A stretch of 64,000 nucleotides of DNA from Jiangella aurantiaca (GTDB lineage Bacteria; Actinomycetota; Actinomycetes; Jiangellales; Jiangellaceae), in assembly GCF_004349105.1 (NCBI RefSeq), contig NZ_SMLB01000002.1, forward strand, positions 62,001 through 126,000, written 5' to 3'. Below are positions 25,431 to 32,664 of the stretch, piece after piece. The notes under the pieces are model-generated. The model saw only the letters and a program-made list of their open reading frames with translations, did not search any database and was not told where the DNA came from. Made by a program: the position numbers and the translations under genes. How positions within the stretch are numbered: the first letter of the stretch is position 1; every line of letters starts with the position of its first letter.

Positions 25431-25478
25431 TTTCCATTCCCTTGCGGGACTCGCCGCCGCCTGGGACCTCGCGGTCGG
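25431..25478 (-). repeat. 48-nt element, copy 2 (upstream of livG-like gene)
   Basis: This is nearly identical to 15609-15657 when read on the minus strand, with one 1-nt indel and about three substitutions. It fills the gap between the binding-protein stop (25487-25489) and the livG-like ribosome-binding site. The purine-rich end of the element (GGAATGGAAA) merges with that site, so it could affect translation of the ATPases. Confidence 0.6.
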
Positions 25479-25486
25479 CTTGGGGA

Positions 25487-26968
25487 CTAGCTCTGCGGGA
25501 CGCCGTCGACGACGGGGATGGCGTTGCCCTCCCACGGCAGGTCACGCTCCTCGCACGCCGGGAAGTCCCGGCCCGGCGAGGGCGTGTCGGGGCTGAACGT
25601 GCCGCCGAATGTCTGGTCGACGCCGGGCACGATGGCCACGGTCTCCTGGACGACTTCCCCGGACTCGTCGAGCACCAGGCGCGACAGGCCGACGTCGACG
25701 ACGCCGCTGCGGTTCTCGTCCAGGCTGATGTCGCCGTAGGGAAGGTCGAGGGTGAGTCCGGAGATCGCCTCGTGGAAGGCGTCGAGGTCGGACATGTCGC
25801 CGCCCACCGCATCCAGCGCCTCGACCAGCGCCACGCCGGCCGTGTAGTAGCCGTAGAAGAACCCGAACGCGGCAGCCACGGACGGCGGAGCGGGCTCGTT
25901 GCCGCTCAGCGCCCCGGGGATGGTCTCCCAGGTCTCGTCCGCGGCGGCCAGGTAATTTTCGATCTCCGGAGTCTGGACATCGCCGGGCAGGGTGGCGAAA
26001 CCACCGACGTAAGCACCGGCGATGTCGGGCCCGAGCGCTTGGGCGAGGCCGGGGTTGAAGAACAGGTTGCCCGCGTGCTGGTCGCCGGTGAGGTCGCCCT
26101 TGGCATTGACGAACGCCTCAAGTGACGCCTGGGTCCCGGTGCCGCCGACCGCCCAGAAGTACCCGTCGACCTCGTCCGGGTTCGGCAGTTGGGCGATGTA
26201 GGACGAGTAGTCCGTCGTGCCCAGCGGCGGGAAGACCCGGCTGGTGACCTCACCGCCGACGGCACAGAAGTCTGCGATGAAACCGGCCGCCGAGGTGTGG
26301 CCGAAGCTGTAGTCGTCGGCGATGACGGCGACGGTGTCCCAGCCCTCCTGGTTGTGCAGCAGGTCGCCGAGACCCGCGTTCCAGATCGCCCCGTCGCCGT
26401 AGAAGCGGAAGTAGTTCGGCGCCTGGACCTGCAGCGTCTGCTCCTGCGACCCGGAGATGCCGGCGAGGACGGTGAGCTCGGGGTTCGCCTTGGCGTACTC
26501 GGCGATCGCGATGCCCTCGTCACCGGAGAGCGGGCCGATGATCACATTGGCGCCGAGCTGCTCGACCAGGCGGCGCACCTCCTGCAGGATGCGGTCGGCG
26601 GTGTCGTCGCCACACCCGATGCCGACGAGCTCGATCGGGGTTCCGGCGACTTCTGCGCCGGTGAAGCCGTCGAGCGCGGTGGTCGACGAGCCCGGGGTCG
26701 CGCCGGCGAACTGGGTCATGGCCAGCGTCGCACCGCCGACGACATCCTCGTGGAAGCCGCCGAACGGGCCCTCGCACTGGCCCAGGATCCCCAGCCGGAC
26801 CCCGTCGCCGCCGGCGGGCGGCGAGCCGGTCCCGTCGCCGGCGACCGTCTCCTGGTCGGCGGGCAGGCCGGCCGATTCGTCGTCGCCGCCGCCGCAGCCC
26901 GCGGCCACCAGCGCCAGACCCGCCGTCATGGAGAGCGCCAGCGCCGTTCGTCGCTTCAGTCTGCTCAT
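25487..26968 (-). CDS. Liv-type ABC transporter substrate-binding lipoprotein, second importer
   Basis: A 493-residue Peripla_BP_6-family binding protein. The signal peptide runs MSRLKRRTALALSMTAGLAL and the lipobox ends at cysteine 25 (VAAGC). The mature part opens VRLGILGQCEGPFGGF, then has NVIIGPLSGDEGIAIAEYAK and ADDYSFGHTSAAGFIADFC, typical of the fold. It is longer than the average LivJ (about 400), with a 40-residue acidic/glycine linker and a long C-terminus. The ATG at 26968 overlaps the upstream permease stop (ATGA). Ligand not known; the sugar-modifying genes of the operon point away from amino acids. Confidence 0.93.
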   Translation of the reverse strand: MSRLKRRTALALSMTAGLALVAAGCGGGDDESAGLPADQETVAGDGTGSPPAGGDGVRLGILGQCEGPFGGFHEDVVGGATLAMTQFAGATPGSSTTALDGFTGAEVAGTPIELVGIGCGDDTADRILQEVRRLVEQLGANVIIGPLSGDEGIAIAEYAKANPELTVLAGISGSQEQTLQVQAPNYFRFYGDGAIWNAGLGDLLHNQEGWDTVAVIADDYSFGHTSAAGFIADFCAVGGEVTSRVFPPLGTTDYSSYIAQLPNPDEVDGYFWAVGGTGTQASLEAFVNAKGDLTGDQHAGNLFFNPGLAQALGPDIAGAYVGGFATLPGDVQTPEIENYLAAADETWETIPGALSGNEPAPPSVAAAFGFFYGYYTAGVALVEALDAVGGDMSDLDAFHEAISGLTLDLPYGDISLDENRSGVVDVGLSRLVLDESGEVVQETVAIVPGVDQTFGGTFSPDTPSPGRDFPACEERDLPWEGNAIPVVDGVPQS

Positions 26969-28038
26969 GATCGTGTTCCTCCGAGTTCCTTCTGAGTAGT
27001 CGTGTGCACAGGAAGCGATCCGCCGGTCGACGCAGTGGGCTCGGTCGCGGCGCGGCGCCGCAAGCGGCCGCGCAACCGCTGGACGATCCCCGTCAGGCCC
27101 TCCGGTGAGAGGACCATGATCGCCAGCACGATGACGCCGATGACGGTGTTGAACCGGGCCTCGGTGATGCCGATGCGGTCGACGAACGGCAGGTCGCGCA
27201 GGTAGGTGAAGACCAGGACGTAGACGAACGCCCCGAGCCAGGCGCCTTCCAGCGACGAGATGCCGCCGATGACGGCGATGATCAGCAGGATCAGCGTCGG
27301 CCCGATGGAGATCGACGCCGGGTCGATCTGGCCGTTCCACCACACGTTCAGCAGCCCTGCCAGCCCGGCAACGAACCCGGCCAGGGTGAACGCCAGCGTC
27401 CGGTGCAGGGGCACGTTGAACCCCAGTGACGCCATCCGGATCGGGTCGTCGCGGACGCCCTGGAGCGCCAGTCCGAAGGCTGTTCGCCGGATCGTCCGGA
27501 AGCCGGCATAGACCACCACGGAGAGCAGTAGTCCTGCGTAGTACAACCGGACCGGCGGTCCCAAGAGGTCCGGCCGCTGGATGCTCGTGATGCCGCCGGG
27601 TCCGGAGATCTCGACGATCTGGGCGAACACGAAGTAGCCGATGACCCCGTAGACCAGGGTGAGCATGAGGAAGTAGATGCCCGTGGTCCGGCTCGCGATC
27701 GCGCCGAGCAGGAACGCGGCCAGCGTCGTGACCAGGATCGCGAACCCGACGGCGGCCCACGGGTGCCAGCCGAGGTTCAGGCCGCGGGCGCCGCCGTCGA
27801 GGGCGGCGTTGCCGAACATGAACCCGGCGATCCCGAACATGAGGAGTTGCGCGAGCGAGGTCATGCCGCCGTACTTGGCCAGGAACACGATGGTCGCCGC
27901 GGCCAGGCCCAGGATCAGCGTCTGGGTCATGACGAAGTTGACGAAGAACGCCGTGGCCAGGCTGGGCAGCAGGACCAGGATGAGGACCAGGCCGGCAAGG
28001 GCGAGTGTCTCGCCGGTCAGGCGTTCACGCAGGTTCAT
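26965..28038 (-). CDS. Liv-type ABC transporter permease (LivM-like), second importer
   Basis: A 357-residue permease. The first hydrophobic segments start at about residue 10 (TLALAGLVLILVLLPSLATA) and the LivM motif is present in modified form as LAKYGGMTSLAQLLMFGIAGF. IGGISSLEGAWLGAFVYVLV near residues 265-285 is the conserved late loop. The hydrophilic tail after about residue 330 is of the length common in actinobacterial LivM. ATG at 28038 overlaps the upstream stop by four bases; longer in-frame starts lie inside livH and are rejected. Confidence 0.92.
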   Translation of the reverse strand: MNLRERLTGETLALAGLVLILVLLPSLATAFFVNFVMTQTLILGLAAATIVFLAKYGGMTSLAQLLMFGIAGFMFGNAALDGGARGLNLGWHPWAAVGFAILVTTLAAFLLGAIASRTTGIYFLMLTLVYGVIGYFVFAQIVEISGPGGITSIQRPDLLGPPVRLYYAGLLLSVVVYAGFRTIRRTAFGLALQGVRDDPIRMASLGFNVPLHRTLAFTLAGFVAGLAGLLNVWWNGQIDPASISIGPTLILLIIAVIGGISSLEGAWLGAFVYVLVFTYLRDLPFVDRIGITEARFNTVIGVIVLAIMVLSPEGLTGIVQRLRGRLRRRAATEPTASTGGSLPVHTTTQKELGGTRS

Positions 28039-29108
28039 GCCGGCCTCCCGAACAGTCCGTAGGGACGGATGGCCAGCACGAGCGCCAGGAGACCGAACGT
28101 CATGATGATCGCGTAGTAGGAGTACTGGCTGGGCAGATAGGCGGGCGAGAAGGCGACCACCGTGCCGTACAACAGCGAGCCGGCGGCGGCGCCCTTGAGA
28201 GAGCCGAGACCGCCGATGATCACGACCACGAGCGCGTTCAGCAGCCAGCTGCCGTCCGTTCCGGGGGCCGCGCCGGCGAACGACGCGCCGAGCACTCCGC
28301 CCACGCCGGCCAGGAACGACCCGACGAGGAAGGTGAGCGCGAACACCCGGCGGATGTTGATGCCCAGCCCGCGCACCATCTGCCGGTCGTCCACGCCGGC
28401 CCGGATGACGATGCCCACGCTGGTCCGGGTCAGCCACAGCCACAGCAGTACGCCGACCAGCACGGCGATGCCGAGCATGACGAGCCTGGTGACGGCGTAG
28501 CGCTCCCCCATGACCGAGAAGAAGTGCGTCACCGCACCCGGCCAGACCATCCGCTGTGCCAGCCCGCCGAACTCACGAAGCATCTGGTCGGCCAGCACGA
28601 CAGTGATGGCGAGCGTCAGCAGCGTCTGGCGCATCTCCTGACCCTCGTTCCACTGCAGGAACACCTGCTGGATCAGCAGACCGAGCACGGCCGCGACACC
28701 GGCGCCGGCCAGCAGAGGGACCAGCCAGTCGAGCAGACCCACGTCAGCCGGGTCGATGTTGCGGGACCGGCCCACCATGGCCTCCTGCACCCGGATGGCG
28801 ACGTAGGCGGCCAGCAGGAACAGCGACCCGTGCGCCATGTTCACCGTGCGCATCAGTCCGAAGATCAGCGTGAACCCGGACGCCGCGACGAACAGCAGGC
28901 CGGCGAAGGTCACACCGTCGAGGACCGTGACCAGGAACTTGCCGGGGTCGTCGACCGCAGCTCCGGCCGGCGTGCCGTCCGCGAGGAACAGCACCCACGC
29001 GGCGACGGCCACGGCGATGACGGCGGCGACCCAGACAGGGGGCCGGCGCAACTCCGTCAACCGGCGCCTCGAGGAACTCCGGTCCGCATCGATCAGGGCA
29101 GGCGTCAT
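28035..29108 (-). CDS. Liv-type ABC transporter permease (LivH-like), second importer
   Basis: A 357-residue permease with a 25-residue basic N-terminal extension before the first helix (VWVAAVIAVAVAAWVLFLAD). The family motif GFTLIFGLMRTVNMAHGSLF is near residues 80-100 and IGGLGSLKGAAAGSLLYGTV near 290-310. Between the first two helices lies an extracytoplasmic stretch (about 45-60) absent from short LivH proteins such as the one at 12144. It is the first transporter gene after the Gfo/Idh/MocA gene, 68 nt away. Confidence 0.92.
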   Translation of the reverse strand: MTPALIDADRSSSRRRLTELRRPPVWVAAVIAVAVAAWVLFLADGTPAGAAVDDPGKFLVTVLDGVTFAGLLFVAASGFTLIFGLMRTVNMAHGSLFLLAAYVAIRVQEAMVGRSRNIDPADVGLLDWLVPLLAGAGVAAVLGLLIQQVFLQWNEGQEMRQTLLTLAITVVLADQMLREFGGLAQRMVWPGAVTHFFSVMGERYAVTRLVMLGIAVLVGVLLWLWLTRTSVGIVIRAGVDDRQMVRGLGINIRRVFALTFLVGSFLAGVGGVLGASFAGAAPGTDGSWLLNALVVVIIGGLGSLKGAAAGSLLYGTVVAFSPAYLPSQYSYYAIIMTFGLLALVLAIRPYGLFGRPA

Positions 29109-29176
29109 CGGTACCTCCCACTGTTGAGCGCCGATCGGCGCGTGGTGTCGGACGACCTGGTGCGTGACGGCAGACG

Positions 29177-30280
29177 TCAGCTCGTGTAGTCCGGGATCGC
29201 CACCCGAGTGCCGCCGTTCATGGCCGACTCGTGGGCGCAGATCCCGACAGAGGTCCAGTTCGCGGCCGTGACTTCGTCGACGGCGGGCGCCCGGTCCTCG
29301 ATGATGCTGCGGACGAACTCGTGGGCCATGTGGGGGTGGGATCCGCCGTGACCGCTGCCCTGGGTGAACGAGAGGTGCTCGTTCTCGTCGTCATAGACGC
29401 CGCGGGTGGTGAACGGCGCGATCTCCGGAGGCAACCGGTGCGCAAAGTCCGGGATCTCGACGGACTTGGGAATCTCGCCGACGTGCAGGACGTGGCCCAA
29501 ACCCTGCGTCTGTTCCCATTCGAAACTCGCCAGCTCGCCGAAGACGGTGAAGCTCTCGACGTATTCGCGCGCCGTCTCGAACAGCGAGCGCGCGATCTCC
29601 GCACCGATGGGCGAGTCACGCAACGTGATGAGGGCGCTCTCCACCGCGAACGGCGACCCGTACTTCGCCGTGAGTTCGGGAGAGATGCGTCCTGAACCGA
29701 GACACACGACGCTCTCGGCCAGCGCGCCGGCCAATGACAGAACCGGGCTCACGGCATGGGTGGCGTAGTGCATGGGAGGGAGGCCCTCCCAGTACCCGGG
29801 CCAGCCGGCCATCTCCTGGTGATGTGCTCCGCGCAGGAACTGGATGCGACCCAGCGTCCCGTTCTCGACGAGGTCCTTGACGTGCAGGAACTCGCGGGAG
29901 TACACGACGGTCTCCATCATCATGTACTTCCTGCCGGACTCCCGGACTGCTGAGACGATCGACCGGCACTCCTCGAGAGTCGTGGCCATCGGCACGGTAC
30001 AGGCGACGTGCTTGCCCGCTCGAAGCGCGGCGATGGTGTGGCCGGCGTGGTCCGGGATCGGGGTGTTGATGTGCACCGCGTCGATGTCCGGATCCTCGAG
30101 CATCGCGGCGTAGTCCGTATATCGGCCCGGGACACCGAAACGGTCGGCCGTCTCGTTGAGCGCGGTCTCGGTCCGTTGGCACACGGCCACGAGTTCAGCG
30201 TCCGGATGGGCTTGGTAGATCGGCACGAACTCCGAGCCGAAACCCAATCCGGCGATGGCCATACGTACTCTCTGCGTCAT
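29177..30280 (-). CDS. Gfo/Idh/MocA-family NAD(P)-dependent oxidoreductase
   Basis: A 367-residue oxidoreductase. The Rossmann nucleotide site is AIAGLGFGSEF (about residues 8-18) and strand 2 ends in VAVCQR. The usual catalytic EKP segment is replaced by ACTVPMATT near residues 93-101, as in a subset of the family. HYATHAVSPVLSLAG around 180-195 occupies the place of the GxHxxD active-site segment. The ribosome-binding site is CAGGAGGTC (minus strand, about 30285-30293). It is the first gene of the minus-strand operon and diverges from the XylR-type activator across 85 nt, which probably controls it. It likely oxidises a sugar or sugar acid, or a keto-glycoside. Confidence 0.92.
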   Translation of the reverse strand: MTQRVRMAIAGLGFGSEFVPIYQAHPDAELVAVCQRTETALNETADRFGVPGRYTDYAAMLEDPDIDAVHINTPIPDHAGHTIAALRAGKHVACTVPMATTLEECRSIVSAVRESGRKYMMMETVVYSREFLHVKDLVENGTLGRIQFLRGAHHQEMAGWPGYWEGLPPMHYATHAVSPVLSLAGALAESVVCLGSGRISPELTAKYGSPFAVESALITLRDSPIGAEIARSLFETAREYVESFTVFGELASFEWEQTQGLGHVLHVGEIPKSVEIPDFAHRLPPEIAPFTTRGVYDDENEHLSFTQGSGHGGSHPHMAHEFVRSIIEDRAPAVDEVTAANWTSVGICAHESAMNGGTRVAIPDYTS

Positions 30281-30365
30281 CGTTGACCTCCTGTGTCGTG
30301 AAGGCTACGGAGGACACAACAGGGCAAACCATGCGCAATCCAGCATCAGACCTTAGATTTTTTAC

Positions 30366-31544
30366 ATGGTTGTCATGGGCACGCGGCACGTCGCACTGTT
30401 GGTCGAAACCTCGAACGCCTATGCCCGTGGGCTGCTCGTCGGGGTGAAGAAGTACGTCGGCGAGCACCCGCACTGGTCGCTCTACCTCGCCGAGCACAGC
30501 CGGCACGACACCGACTTCTCTTGGCTCGAAGGCTGGCACGGCGACGGCGTGCTGGCCCGCATCGAGAACGAGGGAACCGCCCGTTTCATCCGGCGGCTCG
30601 GCCTGCCGACGGTCGACCTCAGCGCTGCCCGGCTGGTCCCGGATCTCCCTGGCGTCGAGACCGACGACGGCACGATCGCCCGCTGGGCCGTCGGGCACTT
30701 CGCCGAGCGTGGCCTGCGGAACTTCGCCTTCTGCGGCGACGAGCGGTTCGCCTGGTCGGTGAAACGCAGCGAGTGGTTCGCCGGCCACGTCCGTCAACGC
30801 GGCGCGACGCCGCACGAGTTCCGGATGAAGCCGTCCGGCATGCTCGCCGCCGACCGTGAACGCCTCGCGGCCTGGCTGGGCGACCTGCCGAAGCCGGTCG
30901 GCGTCCTCGCCTGCTACGACATCGCCGGCCAGGAGGTCCTGGAGGCCTGCAAGATCGCCGGCCTCGCGGTGCCCGACGCCGTCGCGGTGATCGGGGTCGA
31001 CAACGACGAGCTGATCGGCAACCTCACGACACCCCCGCTGTCGAGCATCGAACCCAACACGACCGCGACCGGCTACCTGGCAGCCCATCTGCTCGATCTG
31101 ATGATGCAAGGGCACTCCCTCGAACCAGGCCTCAGGCTCATCGAGCCCACCCGCATCGTCGCCCGCCAGTCGTCCGACATCCTGGCCGTCGACGATCCGC
31201 TCGTCTCCGAGGCATTGCGGTTCATCCGCGCCCGGTCCGACCAGAACCTCGCCGTGAGCGCCGTGCTCCGGCACGTCGGGCTCTCACGGCGCGCACTGGA
31301 CCATCGGTTCGCCGCGACCCTGGGCCGGACAGTCCACGGCGAGATCATCAGGGTCCGCATGGGACACGTCGCCGAGTTGCTCTCCTCGACGGACTGGACG
31401 CTGCAGCAGATCGCGGAACGGCTGAACTTCAGCCACTCGGAGTACATGAGCGTCGTCTTCAAGAAGCACACGGGCCAGTCGCCGGGCCAGTACCGCAGGA
31501 CGGTGAACGGGTCGGTCGCGCGTCAGGCGTTCTGGCAGGCCTGA
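30366..31544 (+). CDS. XylR-type AraC-family regulator (PBP-like sensor plus AraC HTH)
   Basis: A 392-residue regulator with two parts. Residues about 1-275 form a LacI/periplasmic-binding-protein-like sensor (HVALLVETSNAYARGLLVGV, then GVLACYDIAGQEVLEACKIA and AVIGVDNDELIGNLTTPPLS). Residues about 285-385 are an AraC helix-turn-helix (VLRHVGLSRRALDHRF, then IAERLNFSHSEYMSVVFKKH). This is the E. coli XylR arrangement, in which sugar binding activates transcription; it is more familiar from proteobacteria and planctomycetes than from actinomycetes. It diverges from the Gfo/Idh-Liv operon, its likely target. No ribosome-binding site is visible and TTAGAT sits 7 nt before the ATG at 30353-30358, so a leaderless start is possible; a second ATG is at 30375. 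Confidence 0.92.
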   Translation: MVVMGTRHVALLVETSNAYARGLLVGVKKYVGEHPHWSLYLAEHSRHDTDFSWLEGWHGDGVLARIENEGTARFIRRLGLPTVDLSAARLVPDLPGVETDDGTIARWAVGHFAERGLRNFAFCGDERFAWSVKRSEWFAGHVRQRGATPHEFRMKPSGMLAADRERLAAWLGDLPKPVGVLACYDIAGQEVLEACKIAGLAVPDAVAVIGVDNDELIGNLTTPPLSSIEPNTTATGYLAAHLLDLMMQGHSLEPGLRLIEPTRIVARQSSDILAVDDPLVSEALRFIRARSDQNLAVSAVLRHVGLSRRALDHRFAATLGRTVHGEIIRVRMGHVAELLSSTDWTLQQIAERLNFSHSEYMSVVFKKHTGQSPGQYRRTVNGSVARQAFWQA

Positions 31545-31576
31545 CCGCGGTTGTCGATGGACGGAAGGAGGTCGGC

Positions 31577-31966
31577 GTGGTCGCTTCGCTCGGCTGCGGC
31601 GCCGGCCTTCTGTGCGTGGTGCAGATCGATCTGGTGCCCGATGACGAACCCACCGTGCGCCAGCTCGATGACGCCGTTGCCGGGGTCCTGGGCGAGGCGA
31701 CGGAGGCCGGGGCGCTGGACGAACCGCGGGCGTGCGCGTTCGTCCGGTGGACCATCGGGCTGAACGATGACCAGGCCGCGCAAGTGAGGCTCTCCTGCTG
31801 CTTCCGTGGGTCGACGCGTCAGGTTCGCCGGGTGAACGTGCGTCGGGGTCGTGGCGTTCGCCGTCCCCCTGCTGCCCCATTCTCTTGCCGCGACCGCGCG
31901 CCAAGACCGGGCAGCTATCAGGGGGACGGGGCGAGTCTGGGCACACCTCAAGGTGTACTGGCGTGA
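31577..31966 (+). CDS. Doubtful small ORF running into repeat sequence
   Basis: A GTG at 31577 has a very good ribosome-binding site (GGAAGGAGG, 31563-31571, 5-nt spacer). The first 80 or so codons have the G/C-rich third positions of a real gene and read VVASLGCGAGLLCVVQIDLV onward, with an acidic stretch resembling no family I recognise. From about 31851 the frame enters the inverted-repeat family described at 31851-31891, where codon use loses its pattern and the product becomes arginine/proline rich. The most likely reading is a small gene whose 3' end was replaced by repeat DNA, or a non-functional remnant. If real, its product is 129 residues. Confidence 0.3.
   Translation: MVASLGCGAGLLCVVQIDLVPDDEPTVRQLDDAVAGVLGEATEAGALDEPRACAFVRWTIGLNDDQAAQVRLSCCFRGSTRQVRRVNVRRGRGVRRPPAAPFSCRDRAPRPGSYQGDGASLGTPQGVLA
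31851..31891 (+). repeat. Inverted-repeat unit, left copy
   Basis: About 41 nt beginning GTGGCGTT and containing CGTCCCCCTGCTGCCC. Its reverse complement recurs at 32270-32311 with about 85 percent identity by eye. A partial inverted copy also lies close by: GGGCAG (31909-31914) and CAGGGGGACG (31919-31928) oppose CGTCCCCCTG and CTGCCC, making a local hairpin. The unit belongs to the repeat-rich island between 31545 and 32664. Confidence 0.6.
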
Positions 31967-32019
31967 TCCGGGTTCCACGGGGTTGGCCGTTCCAGCGTCC
32001 CGGGAACCCGCACTTCTCC

Positions 32020-32070
32020 GTGATCATCAACCTTCTGTACTGCTCCGACGACACAAAGGTTGATGATCAC
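32020..32070. repeat. Inverted repeat with 15-nt perfect arms
   Basis: GTGATCATCAACCTT (32020-32034) is the reverse complement of AAGGTTGATGATCAC (32056-32070), with a 21-nt loop. The lower A+T content in the arms and the TGATCA ends resemble the second inverted repeat at 32158-32216, which has the same loop length. No gene spans it. Confidence 0.7.
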
Positions 32071-32157
32071 CGGCGCCGGCAGGGATGCGAGCCGCCCCGG
32101 CGGGCAGCGCCTGGAATGACCTGCCCCCCATGGCCGGCTCACACCCCCCTCACCGAG

Positions 32158-32216
32158 TTGATCATGGAGAAGGTCGGGTTTCCCGCGACTCCAAAGGCGA
32201 CCTTCTCCATGATCAA
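32158..32216. repeat. Inverted repeat with 19-nt perfect arms
   Basis: TTGATCATGGAGAAGGTCG (32158-32176) is the reverse complement of CGACCTTCTCCATGATCAA (32198-32216); the loop is 21 nt. Arms share TGATCA and AAGGT with the repeat at 32020-32070. It may be a bidirectional terminator or a small dispersed palindromic element. Confidence 0.75.
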
Positions 32217-32269
32217 GCGTGCCGGTCGTCGTCGTCAACGTCAACGACGACCCATCGTCATCGACAACG

Positions 32270-32311
32270 GCGGCCAAGACAATCGGGCAGCAGGGGGACG
32301 ACCAACGCCAC
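32270..32311 (-). repeat. Inverted-repeat unit, right copy
   Basis: Reverse complement of the unit at 31851-31891; the shared core is GGGCAGCAGGGGGACG. The two copies bound a 380-nt segment containing both perfect palindromes (32020-32070 and 32158-32216). No transposase or target-site duplication was identified. The remainder of 31967-32664 holds no supported gene. Confidence 0.55.
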
Positions 32312-32466
32312 ACCCCCGGCCAGCGTGTCACGCGCTCGGCAGAACGCCGACCACCGGCAACGCGGCGCCACGGACGACACCGAACCACCCACCCGGGACG
32401 CCCTGGTCGTCGTCCACGCGGCGAGCGACAGCTGAGAAGGGCCCGCGGAAGCCTTGACCGGACGCG

Positions 32467-32480
32467 TGTGAGCGCTCACA
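32467..32480. promoter_or_regulatory. LacI-type operator (lac-ideal core) upstream of the secreted glycosidase
   Basis: TGTGAGCGCTCACA is a perfect 14-nt palindrome identical to the core of the symmetric lac operator. It lies 185 nt upstream of the glycosidase ATG. Because the binding site of LacI-family proteins with this recognition helix is well known, an operator role is plausible; the cognate regulator could be any LacI member in the genome. Confidence 0.6.
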
Positions 32481-32551
32481 ATGGGTCGCCGTAGCCCGGC
32501 ATTCCGGCCAACTCCGCACATCACAGAGGTCAGCCATTCCGGCCCAGTATT

Positions 32552-32567
32552 GTCGAACCGGTTCGAC
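32552..32567. promoter_or_regulatory. LacI-type operator shared with the downstream lacI-like gene
   Basis: GTCGAACCGGTTCGAC is a perfect 16-nt palindrome, 98 nt upstream of the glycosidase ATG. Its 12-nt core CGAACCGGTTCG recurs at 36395-36406, just before the LacI gene at 36425. Two copies flanking the same gene set imply a local regulon of that LacI protein. Confidence 0.7.
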
Positions 32568-32664
32568 GATCGGCCGGCCGGGGTGGCGGCGAGGAGGACA
32601 CCGCAGCAACACCGCAGGACCCATCGGCATCACCAACGCACGCGACGAATCAGGAGCAGCAACG

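Noticed and set aside
30292-30318. TGTGTC and GACACA inverted pair between the Gfo/Idh and XylR-type genes
   Set aside because: Only 6-nt arms with a 15-nt gap and overlapping the ribosome-binding region; too weak to call an operator.
31545-32664. Insertion sequence or CRISPR array in the repeat island
   Set aside because: No transposase reading frame, no regular spacer-repeat periodicity; only a few inverted repeats.
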